Assembly (NCBI GenBank): GCA_012719495.1
Contig: JAAYAG010000090.1
Coordinates: forward strand, 36,299-100,298
Length of the DNA: 64,000 nt
Source of the DNA: Bacteroidales bacterium
GTDB taxonomy: Bacteria > Bacteroidota > Bacteroidia > Bacteroidales > Prolixibacteraceae
Direction: 5' to 3'
Part shown: positions 52,464 to 61,991 of the stretch, piece by piece
Position numbering within the stretch: position 1 is the first letter of the stretch
Layout: each line of letters starts with the position of its first letter
The notes under the pieces: model-generated
Databases searched by the model: none
Seen by the model: only the letters and a program-made list of their open reading frames with translations
What the model was told of the DNA's origin: nothing
Made by a program: the position numbers and the translations under genes

Positions 52464-53738
52464 TTAGTCAATTTTATTAAATCCGCAGAAGGGTACTAAT
52501 ACCTCTGGGATTGAAATCCCGTCTTTGGTTTGGTAGTTCTCAAGTATTGCAGCTACTATTCGAGGCAAGGCCAACGCGCTGCCGTTCAGTGTATGAACCA
52601 ATTCTGTTTTCTTTGAATCTTTTCCTTTATACCGGCATTTTAAGCGGTTGGCCTGAAAGGTTTCAAAATTAGAAACAGAACTTACTTCAAGCCAGCGTTC
52701 CTGTGCTGCTGAGAAAACTTCAAAATCGTAAGTCATGGCCGAGGTAAAACTCATATCGCCACCGCATAAGCGAATAATACGATAGGGAAGACCCAATTTT
52801 GAAATCAGGTTTTCAACGTGGGCAACCATTTGATCGAGTATTTCGTATGAATTATCAGGATGTGCAATCTGTACAATTTCAACTTTGTCGAATTGGTGCA
52901 AGCGGTTAAGCCCGCGTACATGGGCACCCCATGAACCGGCTTCGCGGCGGAAACATGGTGTGTAAGCCATATTCTTGATAGGAAGTTCAGCTTCTTCTAA
53001 AATTTCATCGCGGTATATGTTGGTAACTGGCACTTCGGCTGTTGGAACGAGGTAGAGATTATCGGCGGTGGCATGGTACATTTGCCCTTCTTTGTCGGGA
53101 AGCTGTCCTGTGCCAAAGCCTGAATCTTCGTTTACCATAATTGGTGGTTGTACTTCACGATAGCCGGCCTTTTCCCCTTCGTCGAGGAAAAAGTTGATCA
53201 ATGCACGCTGTAATTTTGCCCCTTTTCCTTTATAGACAGGGAATCCTGCTCCGGTAAGTTTTATCCCAAGCTCGAAGTCAATGATGTCGTATTTTTTAAT
53301 AAGGTCCCAGTGAGGCATCTTGTTTTCGGGCAGGGCAGGGATTGAACCTCCGCGTCTGATTTCAAGATTGTCTTCGGCTGTACGTCCTTCAGGAACTAAC
53401 TGATGGGGAATGTTCGGAAGCATTACAACCAGGTTGTTCAGTTTGTCGTCGATCTCTGCAAAAGTCTGATCCAGGTTTTTGATTTCCTCTTTCAGTTCTG
53501 CTGTTTTTTCTTTTGCAGCATTAGCCTCCGATGTTTTTCCTTCTTTGAATAGTTTCCCTATTTCTTTCGAAAGATTGTTCATTTCTGCTTTCAGGTTGTC
53601 GACCCGGGTTTGTGTCAACTTGCGCTGAGTGTTCAGCTCGTTTACCTGATTTATTATTTGGGTGGCATCAAAATTCTTTACTTTAAGCCTCTCGATTACA
53701 AAATCGGGATTGCTCTGAATGAGTTTAAGCGTTAGCAT
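52464..53738 (-). CDS. serS: Seryl-tRNA synthetase
   Basis: 424 residues. The N-terminal antiparallel coiled coil (residues about 1-105; LNTQRKLTQTRVDNLKAEMN, TAELKEEIKNLDQTFAEIDD) binds the tRNA-Ser long arm. The class II core has motif 2, FRREAGSWGAHVRGLNRLHQ, and motif 3, LNGSALALPRIVAAILENYQ. It charges tRNA-Ser. A -7 box TATTTTTG (minus, 53770-53777) lies 31 nt upstream. Confidence 0.97.
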   Translation of the reverse strand: MLTLKLIQSNPDFVIERLKVKNFDATQIINQVNELNTQRKLTQTRVDNLKAEMNNLSKEIGKLFKEGKTSEANAAKEKTAELKEEIKNLDQTFAEIDDKLNNLVVMLPNIPHQLVPEGRTAEDNLEIRRGGSIPALPENKMPHWDLIKKYDIIDFELGIKLTGAGFPVYKGKGAKLQRALINFFLDEGEKAGYREVQPPIMVNEDSGFGTGQLPDKEGQMYHATADNLYLVPTAEVPVTNIYRDEILEEAELPIKNMAYTPCFRREAGSWGAHVRGLNRLHQFDKVEIVQIAHPDNSYEILDQMVAHVENLISKLGLPYRIIRLCGGDMSFTSAMTYDFEVFSAAQERWLEVSSVSNFETFQANRLKCRYKGKDSKKTELVHTLNGSALALPRIVAAILENYQTKDGISIPEVLVPFCGFNKID

Positions 53739-54240
53739 TCCACTGTATTTTTAACAATTAACTTAAGTGCAAAAATAGTAATTCGCCTGTCATCGGTACG
53801 ATATTTTAGTAAAAAGTAAATAAGCTTTGTTGAGAATTAAACTCAAAAAGTGAGTTTCTGCAGATCGACGTTTTCTCAGGAAAGAATGATGCTGATAGTT
53901 TTCACGGTTACATCGATTTGATTCTTTTAAATAGCAGCAAGAGGAACTGCCGACGAGGGGTCGATAATTTTTTCATTCGTTCCTATACCATATGCATTGT
54001 GTTAACTATGCAGTCTTCCGAAACAGTAACGACTTATCGACTTGCTTTCTATGATTTCAATCTTGATTTTGTTTATACTTGCACTCGAAATCAGAGGAGC
54101 AGGGTGAATAATTAGGTAAATATGCCGGTGTGCTTATTCAATAGTTATATAATCACGAAGTTATGCCAGGTTATTCATGGTGTATTCTGAAAAATGTTTG
54201 TCTACCTAAAAATTTTATTCAGAAAAGGAAAAAACTGATA
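53739..54240. other. 502-nt gene-free gap between serS and pgeF
   Basis: I found no convincing gene, relic or RNA. It holds the putative serS -7 box (TATTTTTG, minus, 53770-53777). A weak inverted repeat TGAATAA (54105-54111) / TTATTCA (54134-54140) lies about 100 nt before pgeF. A 65-codon frame at 53918-54115 has no Bacteroidota-like composition and was not called. Confidence 0.35.
53770..53777 (-). promoter_or_regulatory. Putative -7 box for serS
   Basis: Minus-strand TATTTTTG matches TAnnTTTG exactly, 31 nt before the serS ATG. No clear -33 element. Confidence 0.45.
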
Positions 54241-55029
54241 ATGAACGGCATCGATAATTCAATTACGGTAATCAGATCTGAGAAACTTTCAAAAACTGGC
54301 ATGGTGAGCCATTTCTTTTCTACACGGAAAGGGGGAGTAAGTAGCGGTGTTTTTAGTTCACTGAATTTTGGGTCTCAGCATGGAGAAGCATTAAATATGG
54401 TCCGGGACATTGATTTACTGAGGGGGGAAGTTGGGTGTAAAACTTCTCGGTTTGTCATACCGAAGCAAACTCATAGCGATGTTGTAGCTGTTGTCGGGGT
54501 TGATAATCTCGACAACTGTTTTGATTCTACCGATGGGCTAATCACCAACTTGCCAAATGTTTTCGTTTGTGTGAAAACTGCCGATTGCGTGCCAATTTTG
54601 CTTTTCGATCCTGTATCACGGGTTGTAGCAGCGGTACATTCGGGCTGGAGGGGTACTGTTCAAAATATTGTTGGTAAATCAATTGCGTTAATGGAGAAAG
54701 CTTTTGGCTGTTCGTCTTCAGATATTATTGCGGCCATTGGGCCTTGTATTGGAAAGATGAATTACGAAGTTGGGCGTGAAGTTGTTGAGGCGATGTCTTT
54801 GGTGTTGGACAATCCGTCTGAATCGATAACTGCCCGGCATGGTAAAAATGAAAAATTTTGTTTAGATCTTGTTCAGGCTAATGTTCAGCTTTTATGTCAG
54901 GCGGGTGTTAATCTGGATAACATCGATTATTTTTCTTTCTGTACCTTTTCTGAACCAGAACTTTTTTACTCGGCCAGGAGAGATGGTAGCAAGACAGGGC
55001 GAATGCTGAGCGGAATTATGATACAATAA
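54241..55029 (+). CDS. pgeF: Peptidoglycan editing factor PgeF / laccase-domain protein
   Basis: 262 residues from the ATG at 54241 (MNGIDNSITVIRSEKLSKTG); the longer frame from 54163 adds 26 atypical residues. Family motifs: HFFSTRKGGVSSGVFSSLNF, IPKQTHSDVV (zinc His), VKTADCVPILLFDP (zinc Cys), VAAVHSGWRGTVQNIVGKSI (zinc His) and GPCIGKMNYEVG. PgeF removes misincorporated L-Ser from UDP-MurNAc peptides in E. coli, and related proteins act as purine nucleoside phosphorylases. It is cytoplasmic and appears to be a single-gene unit. Confidence 0.93.
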   Translation: MNGIDNSITVIRSEKLSKTGMVSHFFSTRKGGVSSGVFSSLNFGSQHGEALNMVRDIDLLRGEVGCKTSRFVIPKQTHSDVVAVVGVDNLDNCFDSTDGLITNLPNVFVCVKTADCVPILLFDPVSRVVAAVHSGWRGTVQNIVGKSIALMEKAFGCSSSDIIAAIGPCIGKMNYEVGREVVEAMSLVLDNPSESITARHGKNEKFCLDLVQANVQLLCQAGVNLDNIDYFSFCTFSEPELFYSARRDGSKTGRMLSGIMIQ

Positions 55030-55075
55030 AACCCACAACTTTAGGCAAAATCTTCAGCTGTGGGTTTCATATTCA
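55029..55075. terminator. Bidirectional terminator between pgeF and potD
   Basis: AAACCCACA (55029-55037) pairs with TGTGGGTTT (55059-55067), an uninterrupted 9-bp stem with a 21-nt loop between two convergent genes. There is a short T-rich end on each side. Confidence 0.65.
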
Positions 55076-55088
55076 GTTGAATTCGAAA

Positions 55089-56441
55089 TTATTTTCTTCT
55101 GCCCGATCTACGCTTTTTCGATTTTGCTTTTTGCGCTTGTCGAAGTATAATCCAGCCGGCAAGCAAAACAATTACGGCAATAATCATAAAGGTCATTCCT
55201 CCAAAAAGATTATCGCCTTTGGCGCGGCTCCACATTTCAAGCACTTCGTCGTTTTTATCGAGATAATCGTTTATAATTGCGCAACGATCGACCACGCTTT
55301 TGTCGGGATATTGAACTGGGTTCACTCGCAAGCTATCGTTTCCGGGGCCAAAGAAATAACTGAGATTATAAGTTTCTTCAAGGGTTGAATCGGTAACTGC
55401 CTCCAAAATTTCGGTACTGGCTACGGCACTGCAATACCCGCTCACATCCATGTTACGGAGGGCTATATCGGGGCGGCAAATGTAATTGAGGAAATAATTA
55501 GCAGCTTTTGTGTTTTTAGCATATTTGGGAATTACCCAACAGTCGAACCATACATTACTGCCTTCTGAGGGTACTGCAAAGTCAAGATTTACACCAACTT
55601 CGGCAGCTTCTTCAATGGCCCAAACAGCATCACCATTCCATGCATAGCAGAACCATATTTCGCCTTTGGTCATCATTTCTTTTCCAAAGTCGGCTTCCCA
55701 TCCGGCAAGGTTTGGTTTTAAGGTTTTTAGTTCTTTCTCAACGAGGTTGATATCGGCCTGCGAGTGATCATTGGTGACACTGTAAACCGAGCGTTTCCCT
55801 GCGGCGATTTCATTACGATAACCCCACACAGCGGCTGTGGCGTATGCATCCCAGTAACTGTCTTTCATCAGCATCTTTCCCTTGTTTTTCTGATCCCAGA
55901 AGCAGCCCCACGATTGCATCTCGCTTTTATTAACTTTTTCGGTGTTGTATAATATTCCCGATACACCCCACATGTATGGAATGGCATATTCGGCAGCATT
56001 TTTTCCTTTGGCGTTGAAATCGTCGAGCCTGTCAATGATGAAAGGCGACATATTGTTCATATAATTTGGAGTATTCCCAAAATTCTGATCTATTGGCAAT
56101 AACAAGTCGTTATGAAGCATCCGTTGCATCACTGCTTGTGTCGGGCATGCAAGGTCGAAATCTTCCTGTCCCATAGCAATTTTGGTGTACATCACTTCAT
56201 TCATGTCGAAAACCTGAAATACAATTTTCACATTTTCACCAGTTTGCTCTTTATACCAGACGGGGAATTCGGTCAGTAAATCCTCATCGATGTAATCGGC
56301 CCAATTGTATATTTTGAGTACTTCGTTCCGTTCTTGAGCCTGAACTTGGGTTGAAAAACAGTTAACTGCGATGAGAGCAGCGAATACAAATGTGGATTGT
56401 ATTAGCCGAATCAGGTTGTTTTTTCTCATTTTATCTTTCAT
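55089..56441 (-). CDS. potD: Spermidine/putrescine-binding protein PotD with C-terminal membrane tail
   Basis: 450 residues, longer than soluble PotD (about 350). Signal peptide at about 10-36 (IQSTFVFAALIAVNCFSTQV). The binding domain opens LKIYNWADYIDEDLLTEFPV, the usual PotD start, and includes FDLACPTQAVMQRMLHNDLL, AIPYMWGVSGILYN, WFCYAWNGDAVWAIEEAAEV and VWFDCWVIPKYAKN. After about residue 410 comes a membrane helix (MTFMIIAVIVLLAGWIILRQ) and a Lys/Arg tail (KKRRSGRRK). The protein is probably tethered to the inner membrane beside PotB/PotC. It is the last gene of the operon. Confidence 0.92.
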   Translation of the reverse strand: MKDKMRKNNLIRLIQSTFVFAALIAVNCFSTQVQAQERNEVLKIYNWADYIDEDLLTEFPVWYKEQTGENVKIVFQVFDMNEVMYTKIAMGQEDFDLACPTQAVMQRMLHNDLLLPIDQNFGNTPNYMNNMSPFIIDRLDDFNAKGKNAAEYAIPYMWGVSGILYNTEKVNKSEMQSWGCFWDQKNKGKMLMKDSYWDAYATAAVWGYRNEIAAGKRSVYSVTNDHSQADINLVEKELKTLKPNLAGWEADFGKEMMTKGEIWFCYAWNGDAVWAIEEAAEVGVNLDFAVPSEGSNVWFDCWVIPKYAKNTKAANYFLNYICRPDIALRNMDVSGYCSAVASTEILEAVTDSTLEETYNLSYFFGPGNDSLRVNPVQYPDKSVVDRCAIINDYLDKNDEVLEMWSRAKGDNLFGGMTFMIIAVIVLLAGWIILRQAQKAKSKKRRSGRRK

Positions 56442-56462
56442 TTTATTGATTCCTTTTTAGAA

Positions 56463-57263
56463 TTAGTGTTTTTGGTTTTCCTGTTCGCGTTTTGCTGCGC
56501 GATGATTTATTACCAGAAGCAGAGCCAAAACAGTAATGAATATAATGGCCGAAAGTGGCCTTAGTTCAGGAGTTAACCCCCCTTTACGTGCGTCGGCATA
56601 AATGTAGGTCGATAGTGTTTCGAGACCTTCGTTTCCAATGGTGAAAAGAGTAACTACAAAGTCGTCGATCGAGAGGGTAAAAGCCAGGATAAAACCACTG
56701 ATCATTCCTGGCCGCAATTCGGGCAGGAGTACTTTGCGCAGGGCATAGAAGGGTGTTGCACCCAAATCGAGGGCTGCCTCGTACAAGTTTTCGTTCATCA
56801 TTCGTAAACGAGGGTAAACGCTTAAAACCACGTATGGAGTACAAAAAGAGATATGAGCTAAAATTACTGTGGTATACCCCTGTGAAATACCTAAGCTTAC
56901 AAAAAGAAGGAACAGCGAGATGGCAGTAATGATGTCGGGGTTCAAAATAGGAATATTGTTGGCAAACTGCACAATTTTGCGAGCCCTGGGTTTTAGATTA
57001 TATATTCCTATGGCAGCAACAGTACCAAGCAGCATCGATACAAAGGCAGAAATTAACCCTATGATTAAAGTGTTCCAAAGGGCGCTCGAAAGCGAATGGT
57101 GTACCCCGCTTTGAAACAGGTTTGTGTACAGCTTCAGCGAAAAACCGGTCCAGTTGCCAAGTACTTTTGCTTCGGTAAACGAGAAAATGATGATAATCAG
57201 TATCGGGGCATACAGCATGATAAGCAAAGAACCGATATAGGAATTGGCGAGAATCTTCTTCAT
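56463..57263 (-). CDS. potC: Spermidine/putrescine ABC transporter permease PotC
   Basis: 266 residues with six membrane helices (IGSLLIMLYAPILIIIIFSF ... FITVLALLLVINHRA). The EAA loop is EAALDLGATPFYALRKVLLP, then LPELRPGMISGFILAFTLSI. It forms the transmembrane channel with PotB and is driven by PotA. It overlaps potB by 4 nt and is followed by potD after 21 nt. Confidence 0.95.
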   Translation of the reverse strand: MKKILANSYIGSLLIMLYAPILIIIIFSFTEAKVLGNWTGFSLKLYTNLFQSGVHHSLSSALWNTLIIGLISAFVSMLLGTVAAIGIYNLKPRARKIVQFANNIPILNPDIITAISLFLLFVSLGISQGYTTVILAHISFCTPYVVLSVYPRLRMMNENLYEAALDLGATPFYALRKVLLPELRPGMISGFILAFTLSIDDFVVTLFTIGNEGLETLSTYIYADARKGGLTPELRPLSAIIFITVLALLLVINHRAAKREQENQKH

Positions 57264-58060
57264 AACAGACCTCCCTCCTCGGCTGCTTTGGCATTTCCTT
57301 CGGCATTAAGCAATGAGGTTAAGCCAATGAGAATAAGCATGATGAGTGAAAGTGCCGCACCGTAGTTCCACATTCCGTTGTAAATATTTTCCTGCAATGT
57401 AGTGCCAAAAAGTTTTATATTGTTGATTGTGAGAAGTTCTGCAATGGCAAAAGTAGATATTACCGGCATAAAAACCATCATAATTCCGCTGGCAATGCCA
57501 GGAACACTGAGCGGCAAAATTGTTTTTAGGAAGACTTGCCGCGGTGTGGCTCCAAGATCCTGAGCTGCTTCAATAAGGCTCTTATCGGTTTTTTGAAGTG
57601 AATTGTAAATTGGGTAAACCATGAACGGCAGAAAGTTGTACACCATCCCAAAATAGAGTGATCCTTGTCCTAGCGGGATTCTTAAAAAATCGAACAGGGC
57701 AACGGTTGCCAGGGTACGAATAAGAAAATTGACCCACATGGGCAGAATGAAAAGGAGTACCATTATTTTGGCTGTTTTGGCTTCCATGCGGCTTAATATA
57801 TATGCTGCCGGATAACCCAAAACAAGGCAAATCACGGTGGTAATTATGGCTACACCAATAGAAAAGATGAATGTATGCATTGCTTCGGGCTGATTCCAGA
57901 ACTTTTGGAAATTGGCCAAGGTAAAACCTCCTGTACGTGAAGAAAATGCATAGAAAACAATGAGTAAGAGCGGTATTACTACAAAAAAGCCAAGAAAAAT
58001 AATATAGGGAATCGACCAGTTTTTCCTTTTGCCCGCAAATAATAAGAAGCTCTTTTTCAC
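57260..58060 (-). CDS. potB: Spermidine/putrescine ABC transporter permease PotB
   Basis: 266 residues from a GTG start; the first ATG codons in frame are internal to the first membrane part. Six helices (YIIFLGFFVVIPLLLIVFYA ...), the EAA loop EAAQDLGATPRQVFLKTILP, and the typical GIMMVFMPVISTFAIAELL. The start of potC overlaps by 4 nt. potA ends 11 nt upstream. The whole operon runs potA-potB-potC-potD on the minus strand. Confidence 0.94.
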   Translation of the reverse strand: MKKSFLLFAGKRKNWSIPYIIFLGFFVVIPLLLIVFYAFSSRTGGFTLANFQKFWNQPEAMHTFIFSIGVAIITTVICLVLGYPAAYILSRMEAKTAKIMVLLFILPMWVNFLIRTLATVALFDFLRIPLGQGSLYFGMVYNFLPFMVYPIYNSLQKTDKSLIEAAQDLGATPRQVFLKTILPLSVPGIASGIMMVFMPVISTFAIAELLTINNIKLFGTTLQENIYNGMWNYGAALSLIMLILIGLTSLLNAEGNAKAAEEGGLL

Positions 58061-58071
58061 CTTTCCCTGAA

Positions 58072-59454
58072 TTAGCGCGTTGTTATTTTTATTGCATTGG
58101 GGTTGATGGTTATCCCTACACGGTCACCGTCATCCCAAATATCATTCGTGTCGACAAAAATGTTCTCACCTTCATCTGTTAACACAGTCAAGTGGTAATG
58201 ATCGCCTTTATAGAGTATAAAACTTACATCGCCGCTGATCATTCCATCTTCTTCATTGTCCTGAAGGATAACTTTGTTGAATTCAATATGTGCATACACT
58301 TCGGCTGCAGGCTCAAAGTGCTGACAATCTTTACATTCAAAAACTTGCCCAAGGAAACGAACGTGGTTTTTGTCGGTTATTGTGGCTTCGAAAGTATTGT
58401 GTATCCGTTCTTTTTTCATGACATGAATATCGGAAGGCTTTACCCTGAGGCCAACGCTTTCGCCAACTTCGAAGCAATGGTAATCCTGAATCATAAACTC
58501 GAAGCCTTCAGGCGTGGTTACCATCATTTCGTAATGAACTCCTTTGAAGATACTCGATGTAACTTTAGCCGTAAATTGTGCTGCATCAGAAAGTTCAAAA
58601 ATGTATATATCCTCGGGTCTCACTACTACATCTACTGGTTCGTTAGGGCTGAAGCCTTTATCGACACATTCGAAACGATGGCCAGCAAATTCGACCAATC
58701 GATCTTCTATCATTTTGCCGTTCAATATGTTACTTTCTCCTATAAAGTCGGCAACAAACGAATTGGCAGGTTCGTTATATATTTCAGTTGGTGTTCCTAT
58801 CTGTTGAATTTTTCCTTCGCTCATAACCACAATGGTATCACTGAGCGTAAGGGCCTCTTCCTGGTCGTGGGTAACATATACAAAGGTGATTCCCAGTTTT
58901 TTGTGCATGGCTTTTATCTCGAGCTGCATGTCTTTTCTCATTTTCAGGTCGAGCGCGGCCAGAGGTTCGTCAAGCAAAAGCACTTCCGGTTCGTTAACAA
59001 TGGCGCGGGCAATGGCCACACGCTGTTGTTGCCCTCCCGACAATGAATCAACATCGCGTTCTTCATAGTCGGTCATGCTCACCATCTTAAGTACTTTTTT
59101 CACCTTTTTCCTGATATGTTCCTTATCTAGCTTCTTCAGATTGAGGCCAAAGGCAATATTATTTGAAACGTTGAGGTGTGGAAACAAGGCATAGCGTTGA
59201 AAGACCGTATTTACCGGGCGTCTGTGAGGAGGGGTTTCGGTCATATCTACTCCGCCGATGGTTAATTTTCCTTCACCAGCTTTTTGAAAACCGGCAATAA
59301 TGCGCAACAGGGTTGTTTTTCCGCATCCCGATGGCCCAAGGATTGTTACAAATTCACCTTTGCGTACCGAGAGGTTTATATCGTCGAGAACTACTTTTTC
59401 GCCAAATATTTGCGAAATGTGCTCAATTGTAATAATATTTTCAGTTTGTTGCAT
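58072..59454 (-). CDS. potA: Spermidine/putrescine ABC transporter ATPase PotA with duplicated C-terminal domain
   Basis: 460 residues from the ATG at 59454, against about 370-380 for usual PotA; an upstream ATG at 59493 is possible but lies before the usual start. ATPase domain: Walker [13 protein letters not shown] (about 40), signature [14 protein letters not shown] (about 137), Walker [13 protein letters not shown] (about 158). After about residue 245 come two homologous modules: RPEDIYIF ... [19 protein letters not shown] and NKVIL ... [19 protein letters not shown], each preceded by an FxGxxFEC element. This is a doubled TOBE-type regulatory domain. It powers the PotBC channel on the cytoplasmic side. 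Confidence 0.93.
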   Translation of the reverse strand: MQQTENIITIEHISQIFGEKVVLDDINLSVRKGEFVTILGPSGCGKTTLLRIIAGFQKAGEGKLTIGGVDMTETPPHRRPVNTVFQRYALFPHLNVSNNIAFGLNLKKLDKEHIRKKVKKVLKMVSMTDYEERDVDSLSGGQQQRVAIARAIVNEPEVLLLDEPLAALDLKMRKDMQLEIKAMHKKLGITFVYVTHDQEEALTLSDTIVVMSEGKIQQIGTPTEIYNEPANSFVADFIGESNILNGKMIEDRLVEFAGHRFECVDKGFSPNEPVDVVVRPEDIYIFELSDAAQFTAKVTSSIFKGVHYEMMVTTPEGFEFMIQDYHCFEVGESVGLRVKPSDIHVMKKERIHNTFEATITDKNHVRFLGQVFECKDCQHFEPAAEVYAHIEFNKVILQDNEEDGMISGDVSFILYKGDHYHLTVLTDEGENIFVDTNDIWDDGDRVGITINPNAIKITTR

Positions 59455-59762
59455 CGAAATATAGCGGCATGAACCGAATGAATTCTTTATCACTTTTTAT
59501 TAGCAGACAAATATAGATAATGAAATGAAAATGAAAAGGGTTTTTGGTCTTCGAATTGAACGCCGTGCGTATTCTTTACTAGTTGATTTTACATCAGATG
59601 ATTACTTTAGCCGATTGATCCTTTTTAGAGGCAAGCAATAATTGCTTTATGAGCAAAACTATTACGTGTTTGAAAACATATTGATCATGCGTATTAAATT
59701 TGTTCTTTGTAATTTTCAGCGTTGATTTCAATAACTTACTTTCGATGAGTAATTAGGGAGAG
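59455..59762. other. Divergent intergenic region between potA and GH44
   Basis: Holds a minus-strand -7 box TATATTTG at 59508-59515 (54 nt before the potA ATG). Otherwise AT-rich with no gene or relic seen. Confidence 0.4.
59508..59515 (-). promoter_or_regulatory. Putative -7 box for the potABCD operon
   Basis: Minus-strand TATATTTG, a perfect TAnnTTTG match. The transcript leader would be about 47 nt. Confidence 0.45.
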
Positions 59763-59770
59763 TACTTTTG
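59763..59770 (+). promoter_or_regulatory. Putative -7 box for the GH44 gene
   Basis: TACTTTTG matches TAnnTTTG, 39 nt before the ATG at 59810. A weak TTCG at 59741-59744 is 18 nt upstream. Confidence 0.45.
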
Positions 59771-59809
59771 CAATTAGCAGAAAAACAAGAACATATAAAA
59801 TATAGTTTT

Positions 59810-61708
59810 ATGAAAATTATTTTATCGTTTTGGCTTGTTGCCGTTTCTTTTGTCGCTTTTGCGCAGGATGTTGTAATTGAAGTTGATGCCTCAAAAGGAC
59901 AGCGACAGGTTTCACCGTACATTTATGGCCGTAACAATAATTTTTCGAATGTTTTTGGCACACCTACCTCGGCAGCAGAAATTGCGTTGTATAAAGAAGC
60001 CGGTTTGCGTTTTGCCCGCGAAAATACTGGAAACAATGCCACTAAATATAATTGGAGGCTGAAAATTTCTAGTCATCCCGATTGGTATAACAATGTATAT
60101 GACCACGATTGGGATTTTGCAGCCCAGACCATAGAAAAAAACATGCCCGATCTTCAGGCAATGTGGGCATTTCAGCTTATTGGTAAAGTGGCTGGTAGCA
60201 AGCGTTATAATTTCAACGATTGGTCCTACAACAGTTCCCAGTATTGGAGTGGTTGCAGTCAAAATCTGGCTGGAGGCGGAGTGGTGAACCCGAATGGTGA
60301 GAAAGCACTCACCAATGGTGATCCTAATCTTTACCTTGTTGATTGGCCTGCCGATTCAACTACCGAGATACTAATGCACTGGTTTGGTAATGATGGCATT
60401 GGCCTTAATCCCGATCAATTCAGATATTGGAGTATGGATAACGAACCTGAAATTTGGAATGGAACACACGACGATGTTATGCCCAGTCAAATCTCGGCTA
60501 ACGAATTCATGAACCGTTATTTCGAAGTTGCTAAATTGGCTCGTGCGAAGTTCCCTAACATAAAGCTCACAGGCCCGGTTCCGGCCAACGAATGGCAATG
60601 GTACAAGTATGCAAACGAGTCGTTAAGAATTGGCGGGACCTATTATTGCTGGCTTGAATATTTTATAAAACGCGTGGCCGATGAGCAAAAAGCTTCGGGA
60701 ATCCGATTGCTTGATGTGCTTGATATTCACTGGTATCCTAGTGAAAGTAAAGACGCAGATGTGTTGCAGTTGCACCGAATTTTTTTCGACGAAACGTATG
60801 CTTACCCCGGGGCAAACGGGTTGAAGTCCCTAACCGGAGGTTGGACTAATAATGCCAGTAAAGAATATATTTTCAAACGGATAAATACTTGGCTCGATAA
60901 ACATTTTGGCGAAGGACATGGCATAAGCCTTGCGCTTTCTGAAAGTGGTATCAATAGTAGTAATCCTAATGTAAACTCCGTGCTATATGCTTCAATGTTA
61001 GGCACTTTTGCAAGCAATGGAGTCGAAATTTTTACTCCTTGGACATGGAAAACAGGAATGTGGGAAACACTGCACCTCTTTAGCCGTTATGCAAAAAATG
61101 TTAGCGTGAATACAACCTCTTCGCTCGAGAATATGGTTTCGGGGTATACAACCATCAACAACGGTGCCGATTCAATGACTGTAATTTTGGTTAACCGCGA
61201 CCTTACCTCTGCTAAACAAGTTCAGGTTGTTGTAGAGGGGTTTACTGTTTCAGACGGGACTTTTCAAGCACTGACTATTGATGATTTGCCTGCTGGAGAA
61301 ACATTTAAATCGCATACAACAAATGCGTTAAAAGCAGGGCAGGTGAACGTTACCGGGAATTCGTTTACTGTTTCGCTGCCTTCGCTTTCTACAACGGCAA
61401 TTATTTTGAAAGGCAAAGGGGTGAGTGCAAAACGTTACAATAAAATACCTTCAGGCGAGGGTTCTTTTATTGTGTATCCAAATCCTGCAAATACTCAGGC
61501 ATCGCTAAATTTTGTATCTGATGAACCATTAAATTCAGTGATATCAATATCAAATAATGCTGGCCGAATAGTAGATGCTTTCAAATGGGAAAAAGCTGGG
61601 ACTGAACCTTTCTCTTTTTCGACGGTTAATTATCAACGGGGAGTGTATTTTGTAAAAGTTTCGAATGAAAAGTTTTCCACTGTGTCAAAGCTAATGATCT
61701 GTAAGTGA
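59810..61708 (+). CDS. Glycoside hydrolase family 44 with type IX sorting domain
   Basis: 632 residues from the ATG at 59810, the start of the signal peptide (MKIILSFWLVAVSFVAFAQ). The catalytic TIM barrel (about 25-440) shows VSPYIYGRNNNFSNVFG, RFARENTGNNATKYNW, the acid/base Glu212 in YWSMDNEPEIWNGTHDDV, LDVLDIHWYPSE, and the nucleophile Glu378 in SLALSESGINSS. About residues 440-545 is the beta-sandwich of this family. The last 75 residues are a sorting domain (FIVYPNPANTQASLNF, NYQRGVYFVKVSNE, STVSKLMICK). GH44 enzymes are endo-acting on beta-1,4-glucans and xyloglucan. It is exported by the type IX system. Confidence 0.9.
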   Translation: MKIILSFWLVAVSFVAFAQDVVIEVDASKGQRQVSPYIYGRNNNFSNVFGTPTSAAEIALYKEAGLRFARENTGNNATKYNWRLKISSHPDWYNNVYDHDWDFAAQTIEKNMPDLQAMWAFQLIGKVAGSKRYNFNDWSYNSSQYWSGCSQNLAGGGVVNPNGEKALTNGDPNLYLVDWPADSTTEILMHWFGNDGIGLNPDQFRYWSMDNEPEIWNGTHDDVMPSQISANEFMNRYFEVAKLARAKFPNIKLTGPVPANEWQWYKYANESLRIGGTYYCWLEYFIKRVADEQKASGIRLLDVLDIHWYPSESKDADVLQLHRIFFDETYAYPGANGLKSLTGGWTNNASKEYIFKRINTWLDKHFGEGHGISLALSESGINSSNPNVNSVLYASMLGTFASNGVEIFTPWTWKTGMWETLHLFSRYAKNVSVNTTSSLENMVSGYTTINNGADSMTVILVNRDLTSAKQVQVVVEGFTVSDGTFQALTIDDLPAGETFKSHTTNALKAGQVNVTGNSFTVSLPSLSTTAIILKGKGVSAKRYNKIPSGEGSFIVYPNPANTQASLNFVSDEPLNSVISISNNAGRIVDAFKWEKAGTEPFSFSTVNYQRGVYFVKVSNEKFSTVSKLMICK

Positions 61709-61922
61709 TTTTTTGATGTTTTTATTCTTTTGGGCAAATGCAATGTCTATTTGGTTTAAGGATATAATAATAGTTTTTCTTTAAAAAACCTATTTGTATG
61801 GTAATGAAAGTTTTTTGATACTTTTATATGAAACTAGTCCGATGGATTTAGGGGTCTAGATGTAAAAAGCTATTTTCTGTTGAAGAATTTTGGTAAACTT
61901 GTAAAGTGTCAGAAAAAGAATT

Positions 61923-61950
61923 AACTTAATGATTCTTTAAGTTGAATTTT
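61923..61950 (+). promoter_or_regulatory. Hairpin in the leader of the propeller sensor gene
   Basis: AACTTAA (61923-61929) pairs with TTAAGTT (61937-61943) across a 7-nt loop, with flanking AATT pairing, and a T-run follows. It is terminator-like but lies about 215 nt after GH44 and about 50 nt before the next ATG. It could be the GH44 terminator or a leader element. The rest of this 283-nt gap holds nothing else I can see. Confidence 0.4.
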
Positions 61951-61991
61951 TTTGAATAGAGAAGGTTTTGAGGGGAGGAGGTTTGTTGCGT

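Noticed and set aside
53918..54115. 65-codon plus-strand frame in the serS-pgeF gap
   Set aside because: No recognisable motif, unbalanced composition, no promoter box and no neighbour in operon distance. Treated as chance.
58192..59046. 284-codon plus-strand frame opposite potA
   Set aside because: It lies wholly antisense to a well-supported ATPase gene; its residues (many Phe, His, Cys) follow from the reverse of potA codons.
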